Origin: CAVVXX01 sp963707975
GTDB taxonomy: Bacteria; Pseudomonadota; Alphaproteobacteria; Micropepsales; Micropepsaceae
DNA: 64,000 nt
Direction of reading: 5' to 3'
Assembly (NCBI GenBank): GCA_963707975.1
Contig: OY970177.1
Coordinates: forward strand, 1,178,001 to 1,242,000
Shown here one piece after another: positions 35,498 to 44,220 of the stretch. A program made the position numbers and the translations under genes. Every line of letters begins with the position of its first letter. Within the stretch, counting starts at the first letter, position 1. The notes under the pieces are model-generated. The model had not been told where the DNA came from. It did no database searches and saw nothing but the letters and a program-made list of their open reading frames with translations.

Positions 35498-36898
35498 TTA
35501 TACCGGCAAGCGGACGGTCGCTTTGAGGCCGCCAAGCCAGCTTTGTTCGAGCACGACATCGCCGCCATGCGCGCGCGCGATGTCGCGAGCGATGGCCAGG
35601 CCCAGCCCCACGCCGCCGCTCTGCAAATTGCGTCCTTCGTCGAGGCGGTGAAAGGGGCGGAAGGCTTCCTCGTGCTGGCTTTCGGGAATGCCCGGTCCAT
35701 CGTCCTCGATGGAGATGCCGACCGTGCGGCCGGTGCGGTGTGCGGTGATCTCCACCTGGGTGCCGTATTTCAGCGCATTGTCGATCAGATTGACCAGGCA
35801 GCGTTTAAGGGCTTTGCGCTTTACCGACAGCACGAGACCTTGCGGTGCCACAAGTTTGATGCGCGAACCTGCGTTGACTCGGGCACGGCTCGCATCCTGC
35901 ACGGCCTCTTCGAGGAATTGCGCAATATCGGTCGGCTCCGCCGCTTCGCCGGCTTCCCCGCGCGCGAAATCGAGATATTCGTCGAGCATGTGCTCCATTT
36001 GGGCGAGATCGGCCACCATTGCTTCCGTATCGGCATCTTCCTTCAACATGGCGATTTGCAACCTGAGGCGCGTCAATGGCGTTTTGAGGTCGTGACTCAC
36101 TCCCGCCAACATTTCGGTGCGCTGCTGCACATGGCGCTCGATGCGCTCGCGCATCAGGATGAAGGCCTGCGCGGCGCGGCGTACTTCCATGGCGCCATGC
36201 GGCTTGAAATCGGGCACGGCGCGGCCCTTGCCGAAGCTTTCCGCGGCCAGCGCCAAATGCTCGATCGGCTTCACCTGGTTGCGCAGGAAAAGAATGGCGA
36301 CCGCAAGCAGCACCAGCGAGGAACCGAACATCCACAATATGAAAATATCGGCGTTCGATGCGGTAACGCGGTTGAGCGGCACCAGAAAGCGCAGCACGCC
36401 ATCCGTCACCTGCACGCGGATATCGACGAAATCGGGATAACGCTGGGTGTCGAAATTGACCTGCTGGTTGATCTGCATCGCCATCACACGCGCCAGCGCG
36501 CGGTCGAGAGCGCTGTCAGGTTCGGCCTTGCTGGCAGCAAGATGCTCTCCCGGCAGCAGCAGAATGGTATAGCCCAGGCTCTTGGCCGCCAGCGCGCGAA
36601 TGCGGTCACGTTCTGCTCCCGCAGGCAGCGAATTTTCCAGTGTGATGAGATAGGTGACGTCGCTTGCCACATTGCGCGCCATGCGCGTGGTGACAATGTC
36701 GTAATGGCGCTCGAAGAAAACGTAAGCGACGATCCCCTGCAGAAGAACCACCGGCGCCACAATGATAATGAGCGAGCGGCCAAACAGGCCGCTCGGCATA
36801 AGACGCTTGAGCGCGCGGAAGGGATGGAAATTCAGCCCGCGCGCACGCGGCCTTGTCGTGTCACTCGACACGGTCTGGGACGAGGACATAGCCGACAC
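35498..36898 (-). CDS. sensor histidine kinase, EnvZ/OmpB type
   Basis: 466 residues. Two membrane segments (about 40-62 and 182-202) flank a periplasmic sensor region, then HAMP, a HisKA box with the phospho-acceptor in VSHDLKTPLTRLRL (His about 270), and the HATPase with NLIDNALKYG (N box) and DDGPGIP plus GVGLGLAIARDI (G boxes). Its start overlaps the response-regulator stop; ATG 36898 is 38 bp inside, and GTG 36871 is an alternative. Signal unknown. Confidence 0.92.
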   Translation of the reverse strand: MSAMSSSQTVSSDTTRPRARGLNFHPFRALKRLMPSGLFGRSLIIIVAPVVLLQGIVAYVFFERHYDIVTTRMARNVASDVTYLITLENSLPAGAERDRIRALAAKSLGYTILLLPGEHLAASKAEPDSALDRALARVMAMQINQQVNFDTQRYPDFVDIRVQVTDGVLRFLVPLNRVTASNADIFILWMFGSSLVLLAVAILFLRNQVKPIEHLALAAESFGKGRAVPDFKPHGAMEVRRAAQAFILMRERIERHVQQRTEMLAGVSHDLKTPLTRLRLQIAMLKEDADTEAMVADLAQMEHMLDEYLDFARGEAGEAAEPTDIAQFLEEAVQDASRARVNAGSRIKLVAPQGLVLSVKRKALKRCLVNLIDNALKYGTQVEITAHRTGRTVGISIEDDGPGIPESQHEEAFRPFHRLDEGRNLQSGGVGLGLAIARDIARAHGGDVVLEQSWLGGLKATVRLPV

Positions 36899-37568
36899 CG
36901 CGAACGGTCTGGATATAAAGCGGCAGCTTGGGGTCTTCTTCGATCTTGCGCCTGAGTCTTGTCACCTGCACATCGACCGAGCGTTCGAGCGCGATGCCAA
37001 GCCGCGTGCAAAGATCGGTGCGCGAGAAGGAGCGCCCGGCATTGGTGGCGAACAGTTTCAGCAATTGCATTTCCGAACTGGTGAGCCGCACTGGCTTGCC
37101 CGCGCGCCGGAGCTCACCGCGCTCGGGATCGAAGACGCAAGCACCCATGCGCACTTCGCGGTGTGGCGCAGGCCGCGGGCCCCGGGCACGGCGGAGCAGC
37201 GCGCTCAGTCTGAGCATCAGCTCGCGCGGCTCAAACGGCTTGGGCAGGTAATCGTCGGCGCCACGCTCGAAGCCGTTGATGCGGTCTTGCGCTTCCACGC
37301 GCGCGGTCAGCATCAGGATCGGCACATCGGATTGCGCGCGCACGGCGCCTGCCAGATCGAAACCGTTCTCGCCCGGCATCATCACGTCAAGCACCAGCGC
37401 GTCGAAAGCAAGACTCTTCAGCAATGCGCGCGCTTCGGCCGCATCGGAAGCGGCGGTGACACGAAACCCGTTAGCGGTCAGATAGCGTTGCAGCAGCGCG
37501 CGTAACCGGGCATCGTCGTCAACGACAAGCAGATGCGGGCTATCGGCTGCCGTGGTCTGTATGCTCAT
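36861..37568 (-). CDS. OmpR family response regulator
   Basis: 235 residues. The receiver domain (about 10-125) has the DDD acidic pocket, phospho-accepting Asp in LVLDVMMPGENG and the LTAR and KPF motifs. The winged-helix DNA-binding domain (about 140-232) has RLTSSEMQLLKLFATNAG and DVQVTRLRRKIEEDP. ATG 37568 is preferred over GTG 37574. It is encoded with the sensor kinase just downstream and divergent from ilvE. Confidence 0.94.
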   Translation of the reverse strand: MSIQTTAADSPHLLVVDDDARLRALLQRYLTANGFRVTAASDAAEARALLKSLAFDALVLDVMMPGENGFDLAGAVRAQSDVPILMLTARVEAQDRINGFERGADDYLPKPFEPRELMLRLSALLRRARGPRPAPHREVRMGACVFDPERGELRRAGKPVRLTSSEMQLLKLFATNAGRSFSRTDLCTRLGIALERSVDVQVTRLRRKIEEDPKLPLYIQTVRGVGYVLVPDRVE

Positions 37569-37713
37569 TGCCACGCGCTGCCCTATGCGCCGCCTGCAAG
37601 CTTTACCCTGGTCATATTGACATCATTAGGCCCCCTAATTAGGCCTAGCAAGGGCGTAAAACCTCCCGCTAACCAAGAACTTACTCCGGCGTTTAGCTCA
37701 AGTGAGGGTGTTC

Positions 37714-38625
37714 ATGGCTGTCATCATTCCGTTTGATCAGCGCGAAGGCTCGCTTTGGTACGATGGCGTGCTCGTACCGTGGCGCGAGGCCCAAACGCAT
37801 GTGCTGACGCACGGGCTGCACTACGCCTCCAGCGTGTTCGAAGGGGAGCGCATGTACGCGGGGCGGATTTACAAACTGGAAGAGCACACGCGTCGCCTGT
37901 TCGAATCCGCGCGGATTCTGGATATGAAAATTCCCTTCAGCGAAGACGAGATCATCCATGCCACCATCGCGGCCGCGGAAGCACAGCACTACAAGGACGC
38001 CTATGTCCGCCCGGTGGTGTTTCGCGGCAGCGAGATGATGTCGGTGGCGGCGCCGAATTCGAAGATTCATGTCGCTATCGCGTCATGGGAATGGGCTTCC
38101 TATTTTCATCCCAATGAGAAGATGAAGGGCATCCGCCTTTGCATGTCGGATTGGAAGCGGCCGGCGCCTGACACCATTCCGTGGAAGTCGAAGGCCGCGG
38201 GGCTGTACATGATCTGCACATTGTCGAAGCATGCGGCGGAAGCCAAAGGCTATCACGACGCGCTGATGCTCGATTATCGAGGACTGGTGGCTGAAGCGAC
38301 AGGCGCCAACGTGTTCTTCGTGAAAGAGGGCAAGCTGCACACGCCGGTGCCCGATTGCTTCCTCGACGGCATCACGCGGCGCACCATCATTGCGCTGGCC
38401 AAGGCGCGGCAGATTCCCGTGATTGAGCGCCAGATAAGGCCGGAGGAATTGGCCAGCTTCGACGAATGTTTCCTCTGCGGCACGGCGGCCGAAGTGACGC
38501 CGGTTTCCGAAATCGCACCCCACACTTTCAAGCCAGGAAAGATCACCGAGACTTTGCTTCTGGATTACGCCGACGAAGTGCGCAGGCCGGCCCCTATAGA
38601 AAAACGCCTCAGCGCCAGCGGTTGA
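37714..38625 (+). CDS. ilvE: branched-chain amino acid aminotransferase
   Basis: 303 residues, class IV PLP aminotransferase: GLHYASSVFEGERMYAGRIYKLEEH near the N-terminus, the PLP-lysine segment WKSKAAGLYM and the C-terminal ECFLCGTAAEVTPVSEI. It transaminates leucine, isoleucine and valine with 2-oxoglutarate. ATG 37714 has GAGG 7 bp upstream and is preferred over GTG 37702. The 3' end overlaps the convergent moaE by 17 bp. Confidence 0.93.
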   Translation: MAVIIPFDQREGSLWYDGVLVPWREAQTHVLTHGLHYASSVFEGERMYAGRIYKLEEHTRRLFESARILDMKIPFSEDEIIHATIAAAEAQHYKDAYVRPVVFRGSEMMSVAAPNSKIHVAIASWEWASYFHPNEKMKGIRLCMSDWKRPAPDTIPWKSKAAGLYMICTLSKHAAEAKGYHDALMLDYRGLVAEATGANVFFVKEGKLHTPVPDCFLDGITRRTIIALAKARQIPVIERQIRPEELASFDECFLCGTAAEVTPVSEIAPHTFKPGKITETLLLDYADEVRRPAPIEKRLSASG

Positions 38626-39052
38626 CCGCCTTTTCATCCTCGGATTTTGCTTCGACCCAGCTCGTGCTGCCGCCGCGTTCTTCCTGTTTCCAGAATGGCG
38701 CGCGGGTCTTGAGATAATCCATCAGAAATTGGGCGGCTTCGAATGCGGGCCGGCGGTGCGCCGCGGCCACGCCAACAAAAACAATGTGCTCGCCCGGTTC
38801 CAGTTTTCCCACGCGGTGGACAATACGCGCGGCCAATATTGGCCAGCGTTTGTACGCCTCCGCCATGTGGCCTGCGATTTCGCGTTCGGTCATGCCGGGA
38901 TAATGCTCAAGCGTCATCGCTGTCAAACCGTCGTCGCCGCGCACGAGGCCTACGAAACTGGCCACCGCTCCCGCATCCACGCCGTTGGTGAGCGCCGCCG
39001 TTTCCACGCCGGCATCGAAATCTTGGCGCTGGATGCGAATTTCGCCGCTCAT
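38609..39052 (-). CDS. moaE: molybdopterin synthase large subunit
   Basis: 147 residues with FVGLVRGDDG (about residue 33), LEHYPGMTEREI, HRVGKLEPGEHIVFVGVAAAHR and the C-terminal FWKQEERGGSTSWVEA region with the catalytic lysines. Together with MoaD it inserts sulfur into precursor Z to give molybdopterin. It overlaps moaD by 4 bp. Confidence 0.95.
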   Translation of the reverse strand: MSGEIRIQRQDFDAGVETAALTNGVDAGAVASFVGLVRGDDGLTAMTLEHYPGMTEREIAGHMAEAYKRWPILAARIVHRVGKLEPGEHIVFVGVAAAHRRPAFEAAQFLMDYLKTRAPFWKQEERGGSTSWVEAKSEDEKAVNRWR

Positions 39053-39300
39053 CCGCCGGTTACCGGGGGAAAGAAAGCGATTTCGTCGCCGGGCCCGATG
39101 TGCGCATCGAAGCCCGCATGTTCCTGATTGACGGCGCACAGGAGGCGCGAAGTATCACGGAAGGCTTCCGCATAATTGCCGCCGCGCTTTCGCAGCGCAT
39201 CAATAAGTGTGGAAACCGTGTTCGCCCCGGCAGGAAGCGAAAAATCTTCCTCGCCGATGCCGATCTTCTGCCGCACCGAAGCGAAATATAGCAGCTTCAC
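39049..39300 (-). CDS. moaD: molybdopterin synthase sulfur carrier subunit
   Basis: 83-residue ubiquitin-like protein ending in the Gly-Gly (PVTGG) that is thiocarboxylated and donates sulfur in MoaE. It lies between pgsA and moaE with 4-bp ATGA overlaps on both sides, an order usual in alphaproteobacteria. Confidence 0.94.
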   Translation of the reverse strand: MKLLYFASVRQKIGIGEEDFSLPAGANTVSTLIDALRKRGGNYAEAFRDTSRLLCAVNQEHAGFDAHIGPGDEIAFFPPVTGG

Positions 39301-39896
39301 GCCGCCCTCTTGGTATCGGTTTTGGCGTCAGGCTTGGTTTTGGGCCCACGTGCATAGATGATTCCGGCACGCATATAGGCATACCCGGTATAGAAGGTAA
39401 GCCCGGCGGCGAACCACAACCCGACCACTGCGGCGTTGGTGATGCCAGGCAAATACCGCTCGCTGGCCGAACAGGCAATCAGCGCGGCAATGGCGATGAA
39501 CTGCACTGCCGTCTTCGCCTTGGCGATGCGCGTCACGGGAAGGCTGACATCGGCCCCTGCCAGAAATTCGCGCAAGCCGGAAACCAAAATCTCACGGCAG
39601 AGAATGATCAGCGCCGGGATCAGCGCCAGGCCCTGCAACGTGCCGTCGGCGGCCAGCATGAGCAGGGCCGCCGAAACGATCAGCTTGTCGGCGATGGGAT
39701 CGAGCATGCGACCGAAGGGCGACACGGCGCCCAATTTGCGCGCCACCAATCCGTCGACGGCGTCAGTGATGCCGGCCAGACAGAACAGCACGAACACGAC
39801 CCATGGCCCCCACGGCGCGGGCAGGAAAAACGCCGCCACGAAAAGCGGCACCAAGGCGATCCGGGCCATGGTCAGGGCGTTGGGCAGAAACGACAT
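39297..39896 (-). CDS. pgsA: CDP-diacylglycerol-glycerol-3-phosphate 3-phosphatidyltransferase
   Basis: 199 residues with the CDP-alcohol phosphotransferase motif DGLVARKLGAVSPFGRMLDPIADK (about residues 52-75; metal-binding aspartates) and several membrane helices. Makes phosphatidylglycerophosphate for phosphatidylglycerol synthesis at the inner membrane. Start of the pgsA-moaD-moaE unit, 35 bp downstream of uvrC. Confidence 0.94.
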   Translation of the reverse strand: MSFLPNALTMARIALVPLFVAAFFLPAPWGPWVVFVLFCLAGITDAVDGLVARKLGAVSPFGRMLDPIADKLIVSAALLMLAADGTLQGLALIPALIILCREILVSGLREFLAGADVSLPVTRIAKAKTAVQFIAIAALIACSASERYLPGITNAAVVGLWFAAGLTFYTGYAYMRAGIIYARGPKTKPDAKTDTKRAA

Positions 39897-39931
39897 AGCG
39901 TTACTCTATCATGCCGACGCAGGCCGGGCAG

Positions 39932-41830
39932 TCAGCCCGTGGGGTGAAAGTAATCATAGATCTTGCGGGCCAGCGTTCCGCTGACGCCCTGAACCTCTTC
40001 GATATCGGAAAGGCTCGCATTGGCCACCGCGCGGCCCGAGCCGAAATGGGCGAGCAAAGCGCGCTTGCGCGCGGCCCCCACGCCCGCGATCTCGTCCAGC
40101 GGATTGGCCCCCATGGCCTTGGCGCGTTTTTTCCGGTGGCTGCCGATGGCGAAGCGGTGGGCTTCATCGCGCAGGCGCTGGAGGTAATAAAGCACGGGGC
40201 TTTTGGGATCGAGCCGGAAGGGCGGCTGGCCTGGGCGGTAGAAATGCTCGCGACCCGCATCGCGGTCGGGGCCTTTGGCCATGCCTGCGAGCGTGACTTC
40301 GCTTACGCCAAGATCGGCCAGCACCGCTATGGCGGCATCAAGCTGGCCCCGGCCGCCATCGATGACAACCAAGTCCGGCCATTTGGCGCGCATTTCGTTT
40401 TCTGTGCCCGCTTCCTTCACCAGCCGCGCGAAACGGCGCGTGAGGACCTCGCGCATCATGGCGTAATCGTCGCCGGGCGTGAGGTCGGCCGATTTGATGT
40501 TGAACTTGCGGTACTCCGCTTTCTCGAAGCCGTCGGGCCCAGCTACGATCATGGCGCCTACTGCGTTCGCCCCTTGGATGTGGCTATTGTCGTAAACCTC
40601 GATTCGCTTGGGCGGCCCGTCCAGGCCGAAAATTTCCGCCACACCTTCCAGAAGCGCGCGCTGGGTGGCGTTCTCGGCCAAGTGGCGCGCCATCTGCTCG
40701 CGCGCGTTCTGCAATGCTTGGCTGACGATCTCGCGCTTCTCGCCGCGCGCTGGTACGGCGACTTCTACCTTGTGGCCAGAGCGTGTGGACAAGGCCTCCG
40801 ACAGCAGCGCGCGGTTGGGTATGTTGGTGCTCAAGAGAATGAGCGCGGGCGCGGGGCGTTCGTCATAGAACTGGCCGATGAAGGATTCCAGAACTTCGCC
40901 CGCGCCCAATTCCTTGTCGTGGCGTGGGAAATAAGGCCGGTTGCCCCAATTCTGGCTGGCGCGGAAGAAGAACACTTGGATGCAGCTTTGGCCGCCTTCC
41001 TGATGAATGGCGAAGACGTCTGCGTCGGCAAAGCTTTGCGGGTTAACGCCCTGATGCAGATGGATGTGGCTCATGGCGCGGATACGGTCGCGCAATTGCG
41101 CGGCGTATTCGAAATCGGTCGCGGCCGATGCCGCCTCCATTTCCTTCGCCAGCTTGGCCTGGACGCTGCGGCTTTTGCCGGTGAGAAAATCTTCCGCCTG
41201 TTTCACCAGCGCGTCGTAGTCTGGCTTTGAGATCCGCAGCGTGCAGGGACCGCTACAACGCTTGATCTGATAGAGCAGGCAGGGCCGCGTGCGTCCTTCG
41301 AACACGGCGTCGGAGCATGAGCGCAACAGAAACGCGCGCTCCAGCGTATCAAGCGTGCGGTTGACCGCGCCGGCCGAAGCGAAGGGACCGAAATAAACGC
41401 CTTGCTGCGTTTTGGCGCCACGGTATTTCAGGATTTGCGGGAATTCGTGGTCGCTTCGAAGCAGAATGTAAGGAAAGGATTTGTCGTCGCGAAAAAGAAC
41501 GTTGTAACGCGGCTTGAGGCGCTTGATGAGATTGGCTTCCAACAGCAGCGCCTCGGTTTCCGACGCGGTGGTGACGAAAATCATCTCCGCCGTTTCGGCG
41601 ATCATGCGGGCGATGCGATAGGGGTGGCCCGCGGGCTTGGCGTAAGACGCCACGCGCTTCTTCAGGCTCGCAGCTTTGCCCACATAGAGCACATCGCCCT
41701 TGGCGTTCAGCATGCGGTAAACGCCAGGCGCCTCGGGCAGCGTTTTCAGATAGGCCTGGATGCGCGCAGACCCCGTCTGCAGCGATGGGGGCGCGGCTGC
41801 CTGCTGTTCCGTGGTCTTTTCGTCCGTCAT
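39932..41830 (-). CDS. uvrC: excinuclease ABC subunit C
   Basis: 632 residues. N-terminal GIY-YIG nuclease (PGVYRMLNAKGDVLYVGKA, about residues 35-53), a cysteine-containing region (RPCLLYQIKRCSGPC), a UvrB-interacting UVR segment, the RNase H-like nuclease with DNSHIQGANAVGAMIVA and a tandem helix-hairpin-helix C-terminus (IAGVGAARKRALLAHFGS). It makes both incisions in nucleotide excision repair. ATG 41830 is the likely start. Confidence 0.96.
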   Translation of the reverse strand: MTDEKTTEQQAAAPPSLQTGSARIQAYLKTLPEAPGVYRMLNAKGDVLYVGKAASLKKRVASYAKPAGHPYRIARMIAETAEMIFVTTASETEALLLEANLIKRLKPRYNVLFRDDKSFPYILLRSDHEFPQILKYRGAKTQQGVYFGPFASAGAVNRTLDTLERAFLLRSCSDAVFEGRTRPCLLYQIKRCSGPCTLRISKPDYDALVKQAEDFLTGKSRSVQAKLAKEMEAASAATDFEYAAQLRDRIRAMSHIHLHQGVNPQSFADADVFAIHQEGGQSCIQVFFFRASQNWGNRPYFPRHDKELGAGEVLESFIGQFYDERPAPALILLSTNIPNRALLSEALSTRSGHKVEVAVPARGEKREIVSQALQNAREQMARHLAENATQRALLEGVAEIFGLDGPPKRIEVYDNSHIQGANAVGAMIVAGPDGFEKAEYRKFNIKSADLTPGDDYAMMREVLTRRFARLVKEAGTENEMRAKWPDLVVIDGGRGQLDAAIAVLADLGVSEVTLAGMAKGPDRDAGREHFYRPGQPPFRLDPKSPVLYYLQRLRDEAHRFAIGSHRKKRAKAMGANPLDEIAGVGAARKRALLAHFGSGRAVANASLSDIEEVQGVSGTLARKIYDYFHPTG

Positions 41831-41877
41831 GGCTTTAATATAGTGCAAGTTTGCAAGCGGCGCGGCTAAGATAGGCC

Positions 41878-42951
41878 ATGCTGATCTTCCGCCAGATGTT
41901 CGACGCCACCTCCTCCACCTACACCTATTTGCTGGGGGACGCGGCCACGCATGAAGCGGTGCTGATCGATCCTGTATTCGAGCAGGCGCGGCGCGACGGC
42001 GCGCTGATCGAAGAGCTTGGCCTGAAGCTCGCCTACACGCTCGATACCCATGTCCACGCCGACCACGTGACAGGGGCCTGGATGATGAAGCACCGGCTGG
42101 GCAGTCGTATTGGCGTGTCGGCCGCCAGCGGCGCACAGGGCGCAGACCGTTATCTAAAGCATGGAGATAAAATCACTTTTGGCGATCAGCAGGTCGAAGT
42201 GCGCGCGACACCAGGCCACACGCACGGCTGCGTCAGTTACGTGCTGGGCGACAGAACCCGCGCTTTCACCGGCGATTGCCTGCTTATTCGCGGGTCGGGC
42301 CGCACCGATTTCCAACAGGGCGATCCGCACGCCATGTACCGCTCGGTGCACGAGCAGATATTCGCGCTGCCCGAAGAATGCCTGCTGTTTCCGGCGCATG
42401 ATTATCGTGGGCTCACGGTCACGAGCGTGGCGGAAGAAAAGCATTTCAACCCGCGCCTGGGGTGCGAGCACAACGAAATCGATTTCACGGGGTACATGAA
42501 CAATCTGCACCTTGCGCATCCGAAGCAGATCGACATCGCCGTGCCCGCCAACTTAAAATGCGGGGCGCCGGAGGAGGGCCACATGCCGCCGAAAGATCCC
42601 GATTGGGCGCCGCTCAGCCTCAGCGCGGCAGGCATCTGGGAGATGCAGCCCGCTTGGCTCGCTGAAAACGGCGGCGTTGCCCTTGTCGTCGATGTGCGCG
42701 AGCCCAACGAATATGTGGGCCCGCTCGGTCATATCAAGGGCGCTATGCTGATACCGCTGGGCCAGCTTGGAGGCCGCGCCAGCGAGCTGCCGAAGGACAA
42801 GCCCATCGTTGCTGTTTGCCGTTCGGGCGGGCGTTCGGCGCAGGCGACCACGATCTTGCAGAAGGCGGGTTTCGACAGGGTGGCCAACTTGACCGGCGGC
42901 ATGCTGCGCTGGAACGAGGAAAAGCTGCCCATCGAGGGCGCGACAGAATAA
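41878..42951 (+). CDS. MBL-fold persulfide dioxygenase fused to a rhodanese domain
   Basis: 357 residues. The N-terminal metallo-beta-lactamase domain of the ETHE1/persulfide dioxygenase type has THVHADHVTGA (iron ligands, about residue 57), ATPGHTHGC and FTGDCLLIRGSGRTDFQQGD. The C-terminal rhodanese (about 245-352) has the active-site loop CRSGGRS. Such fusions oxidise glutathione persulfide and handle thiosulfate/sulfite in sulfide detoxification. Divergent from uvrC; no sulfide:quinone oxidoreductase is seen nearby. Confidence 0.88.
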   Translation: MLIFRQMFDATSSTYTYLLGDAATHEAVLIDPVFEQARRDGALIEELGLKLAYTLDTHVHADHVTGAWMMKHRLGSRIGVSAASGAQGADRYLKHGDKITFGDQQVEVRATPGHTHGCVSYVLGDRTRAFTGDCLLIRGSGRTDFQQGDPHAMYRSVHEQIFALPEECLLFPAHDYRGLTVTSVAEEKHFNPRLGCEHNEIDFTGYMNNLHLAHPKQIDIAVPANLKCGAPEEGHMPPKDPDWAPLSLSAAGIWEMQPAWLAENGGVALVVDVREPNEYVGPLGHIKGAMLIPLGQLGGRASELPKDKPIVAVCRSGGRSAQATTILQKAGFDRVANLTGGMLRWNEEKLPIEGATE

Positions 42952-42954
42952 GCT

Positions 42955-43359
42955 TCACTTAACCGGCGAGATGCGCTCGATTTCGACCCCGGCCAATTCC
43001 GCGCCGGGCAGAGCGTGGAGCTTTTCCACCCGCACGCGAGCGGCCCGCACGCGGCGGTCCTCGAAAGCGGCTTCGGCAATGCGTTCGGCCAAAGTCTCGG
43101 CCAGATTGATATGGCCGTCCGCGACAATCGCCCGGATTTTCGCGGTGATGGCTTCGTAATCGACGACGTTCTCGAGCCGGTCTTCCAGCGCCACGGCATC
43201 TTCTACCGAAAGATCGAGGTTGATCCGCACCGGCTGCGGCTTGCCCTTTTCGTGGCCATGAATGCCGATGCGCGCAATCAATTCGAGATTGCGGATGAAG
43301 ACGTGGCGAATGGCGCGTTCAGCGTCCGCAATCCGCAATGGCTGGACCTTGCTGTTCAT
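42955..43359 (-). CDS. folB: dihydroneopterin aldolase
   Basis: 134 residues. The FolB fold is shown by IRNLELIARIGIHGHEKGKPQPVRINLDL, DVVDYEAITAKI (spelled VVDYEAI here, about residue 65) and NLAETLAERIAEA with the catalytic region. It cleaves dihydroneopterin in folate synthesis. It follows a pteridine-reductase-like SDR by 2 bp, so the two are probably one operon for pterin metabolism. Confidence 0.92.
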   Translation of the reverse strand: MNSKVQPLRIADAERAIRHVFIRNLELIARIGIHGHEKGKPQPVRINLDLSVEDAVALEDRLENVVDYEAITAKIRAIVADGHINLAETLAERIAEAAFEDRRVRAARVRVEKLHALPGAELAGVEIERISPVK

Positions 43360-43361
43360 GG

Positions 43362-44123
43362 TTATTCCGTTTTCGTCACGTCGGGCGTCTGCCAGATGAG
43401 ATGTTGGCCGCCATCCACCGCGATAGTCTGGCCTGTCACCGCGCGCGCCTCGACAAGATAGAGTACGGCAGCCGCAACATCCTCCGGCGTGGGGCCATGG
43501 CCGAGCAAGGTGGCTTCCTGCTGGCGCCTGAAATCGGCCTCGCTTTGGCGCGCGTTGCGCAGCGTGGGGCCTGGCGCCACCGCGTTTACGCGAATGCGCG
43601 GCGCGAGCGCCTGGGCGAGCGTCACCGTCAGCCAGGCAAGCGCCGCCTTGCTCGCGCTGTAGGACAGAAACTGCGGCGTCGGCTTCAGCAGGCTCTGATC
43701 GAGCAGGTTGACGATGGCGCCGTGAGCGCCCTTGGGAAGTTGCGTGGCAAAATTCTGCGCCAGCGCGAGTGGCGCGCGCAAGTTCACATCCATGTGCCTG
43801 TCCCAGGTGGCGCGTGTCATGGTGGCGATGCTGTCCTTCTCGAACACCGACGCGTTGTTGACGAGCGCGGTCAAGGGCCCCATGTCCTCGCAGGCGCGTT
43901 CGATCAGGCGCTGGGTTTCGTCCTCGCTGGCAAGATTGGCCTGGATCGCCATGGCATGCACGTGGCGCGCATGGAGCGCCGCCACGGTTTCCTCGGCCTC
44001 GGCTTCCGAGCCGTTATAGTGCACGGCCACGGACCAGCCGGCCTCGGCCAGCGAGAGCGCAATGGCGCGGCCCAAGCGTTTTGCCGCGCCGGTTATGAGA
44101 ACGGTTTTGGCTGCCTCTTTCAT
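43362..44123 (-). CDS. SDR family oxidoreductase, pteridine reductase/FolM-like
   Basis: 253-residue Rossmann-fold dehydrogenase. The nucleotide motif TGAAKRLG (about residues 11-18) has the TGxxxRxG form that marks the FolM/PTR1 pteridine reductases, unlike the usual TGxxxGxG. NNAS and the YSASK catalytic pair (about residues 150-165) are present. FolM-type enzymes reduce dihydromonapterin or dihydrofolate. The next gene is folB, supporting a pterin role. Confidence 0.88.
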   Translation of the reverse strand: MKEAAKTVLITGAAKRLGRAIALSLAEAGWSVAVHYNGSEAEAEETVAALHARHVHAMAIQANLASEDETQRLIERACEDMGPLTALVNNASVFEKDSIATMTRATWDRHMDVNLRAPLALAQNFATQLPKGAHGAIVNLLDQSLLKPTPQFLSYSASKAALAWLTVTLAQALAPRIRVNAVAPGPTLRNARQSEADFRRQQEATLLGHGPTPEDVAAAVLYLVEARAVTGQTIAVDGGQHLIWQTPDVTKTE

Positions 44124-44220
44124 GGCTTTCCTCTACACCGCCCGGCGTTTCCTGTCGAAGGCGTAGCGCTTGCCTTTGCCCTGACGAGCGGCATTCTATT
44201 GCCTCAGGGAGGCAGCGCGC

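Noticed and set aside
37617..37660. Promoter with TTGACA and repeated TTAGGCC between the response regulator and ilvE
   Set aside because: A TTGACA is present at 37617, but no acceptable -10 lies at the right spacing on the plus strand; the repeats are too short to call an operator.
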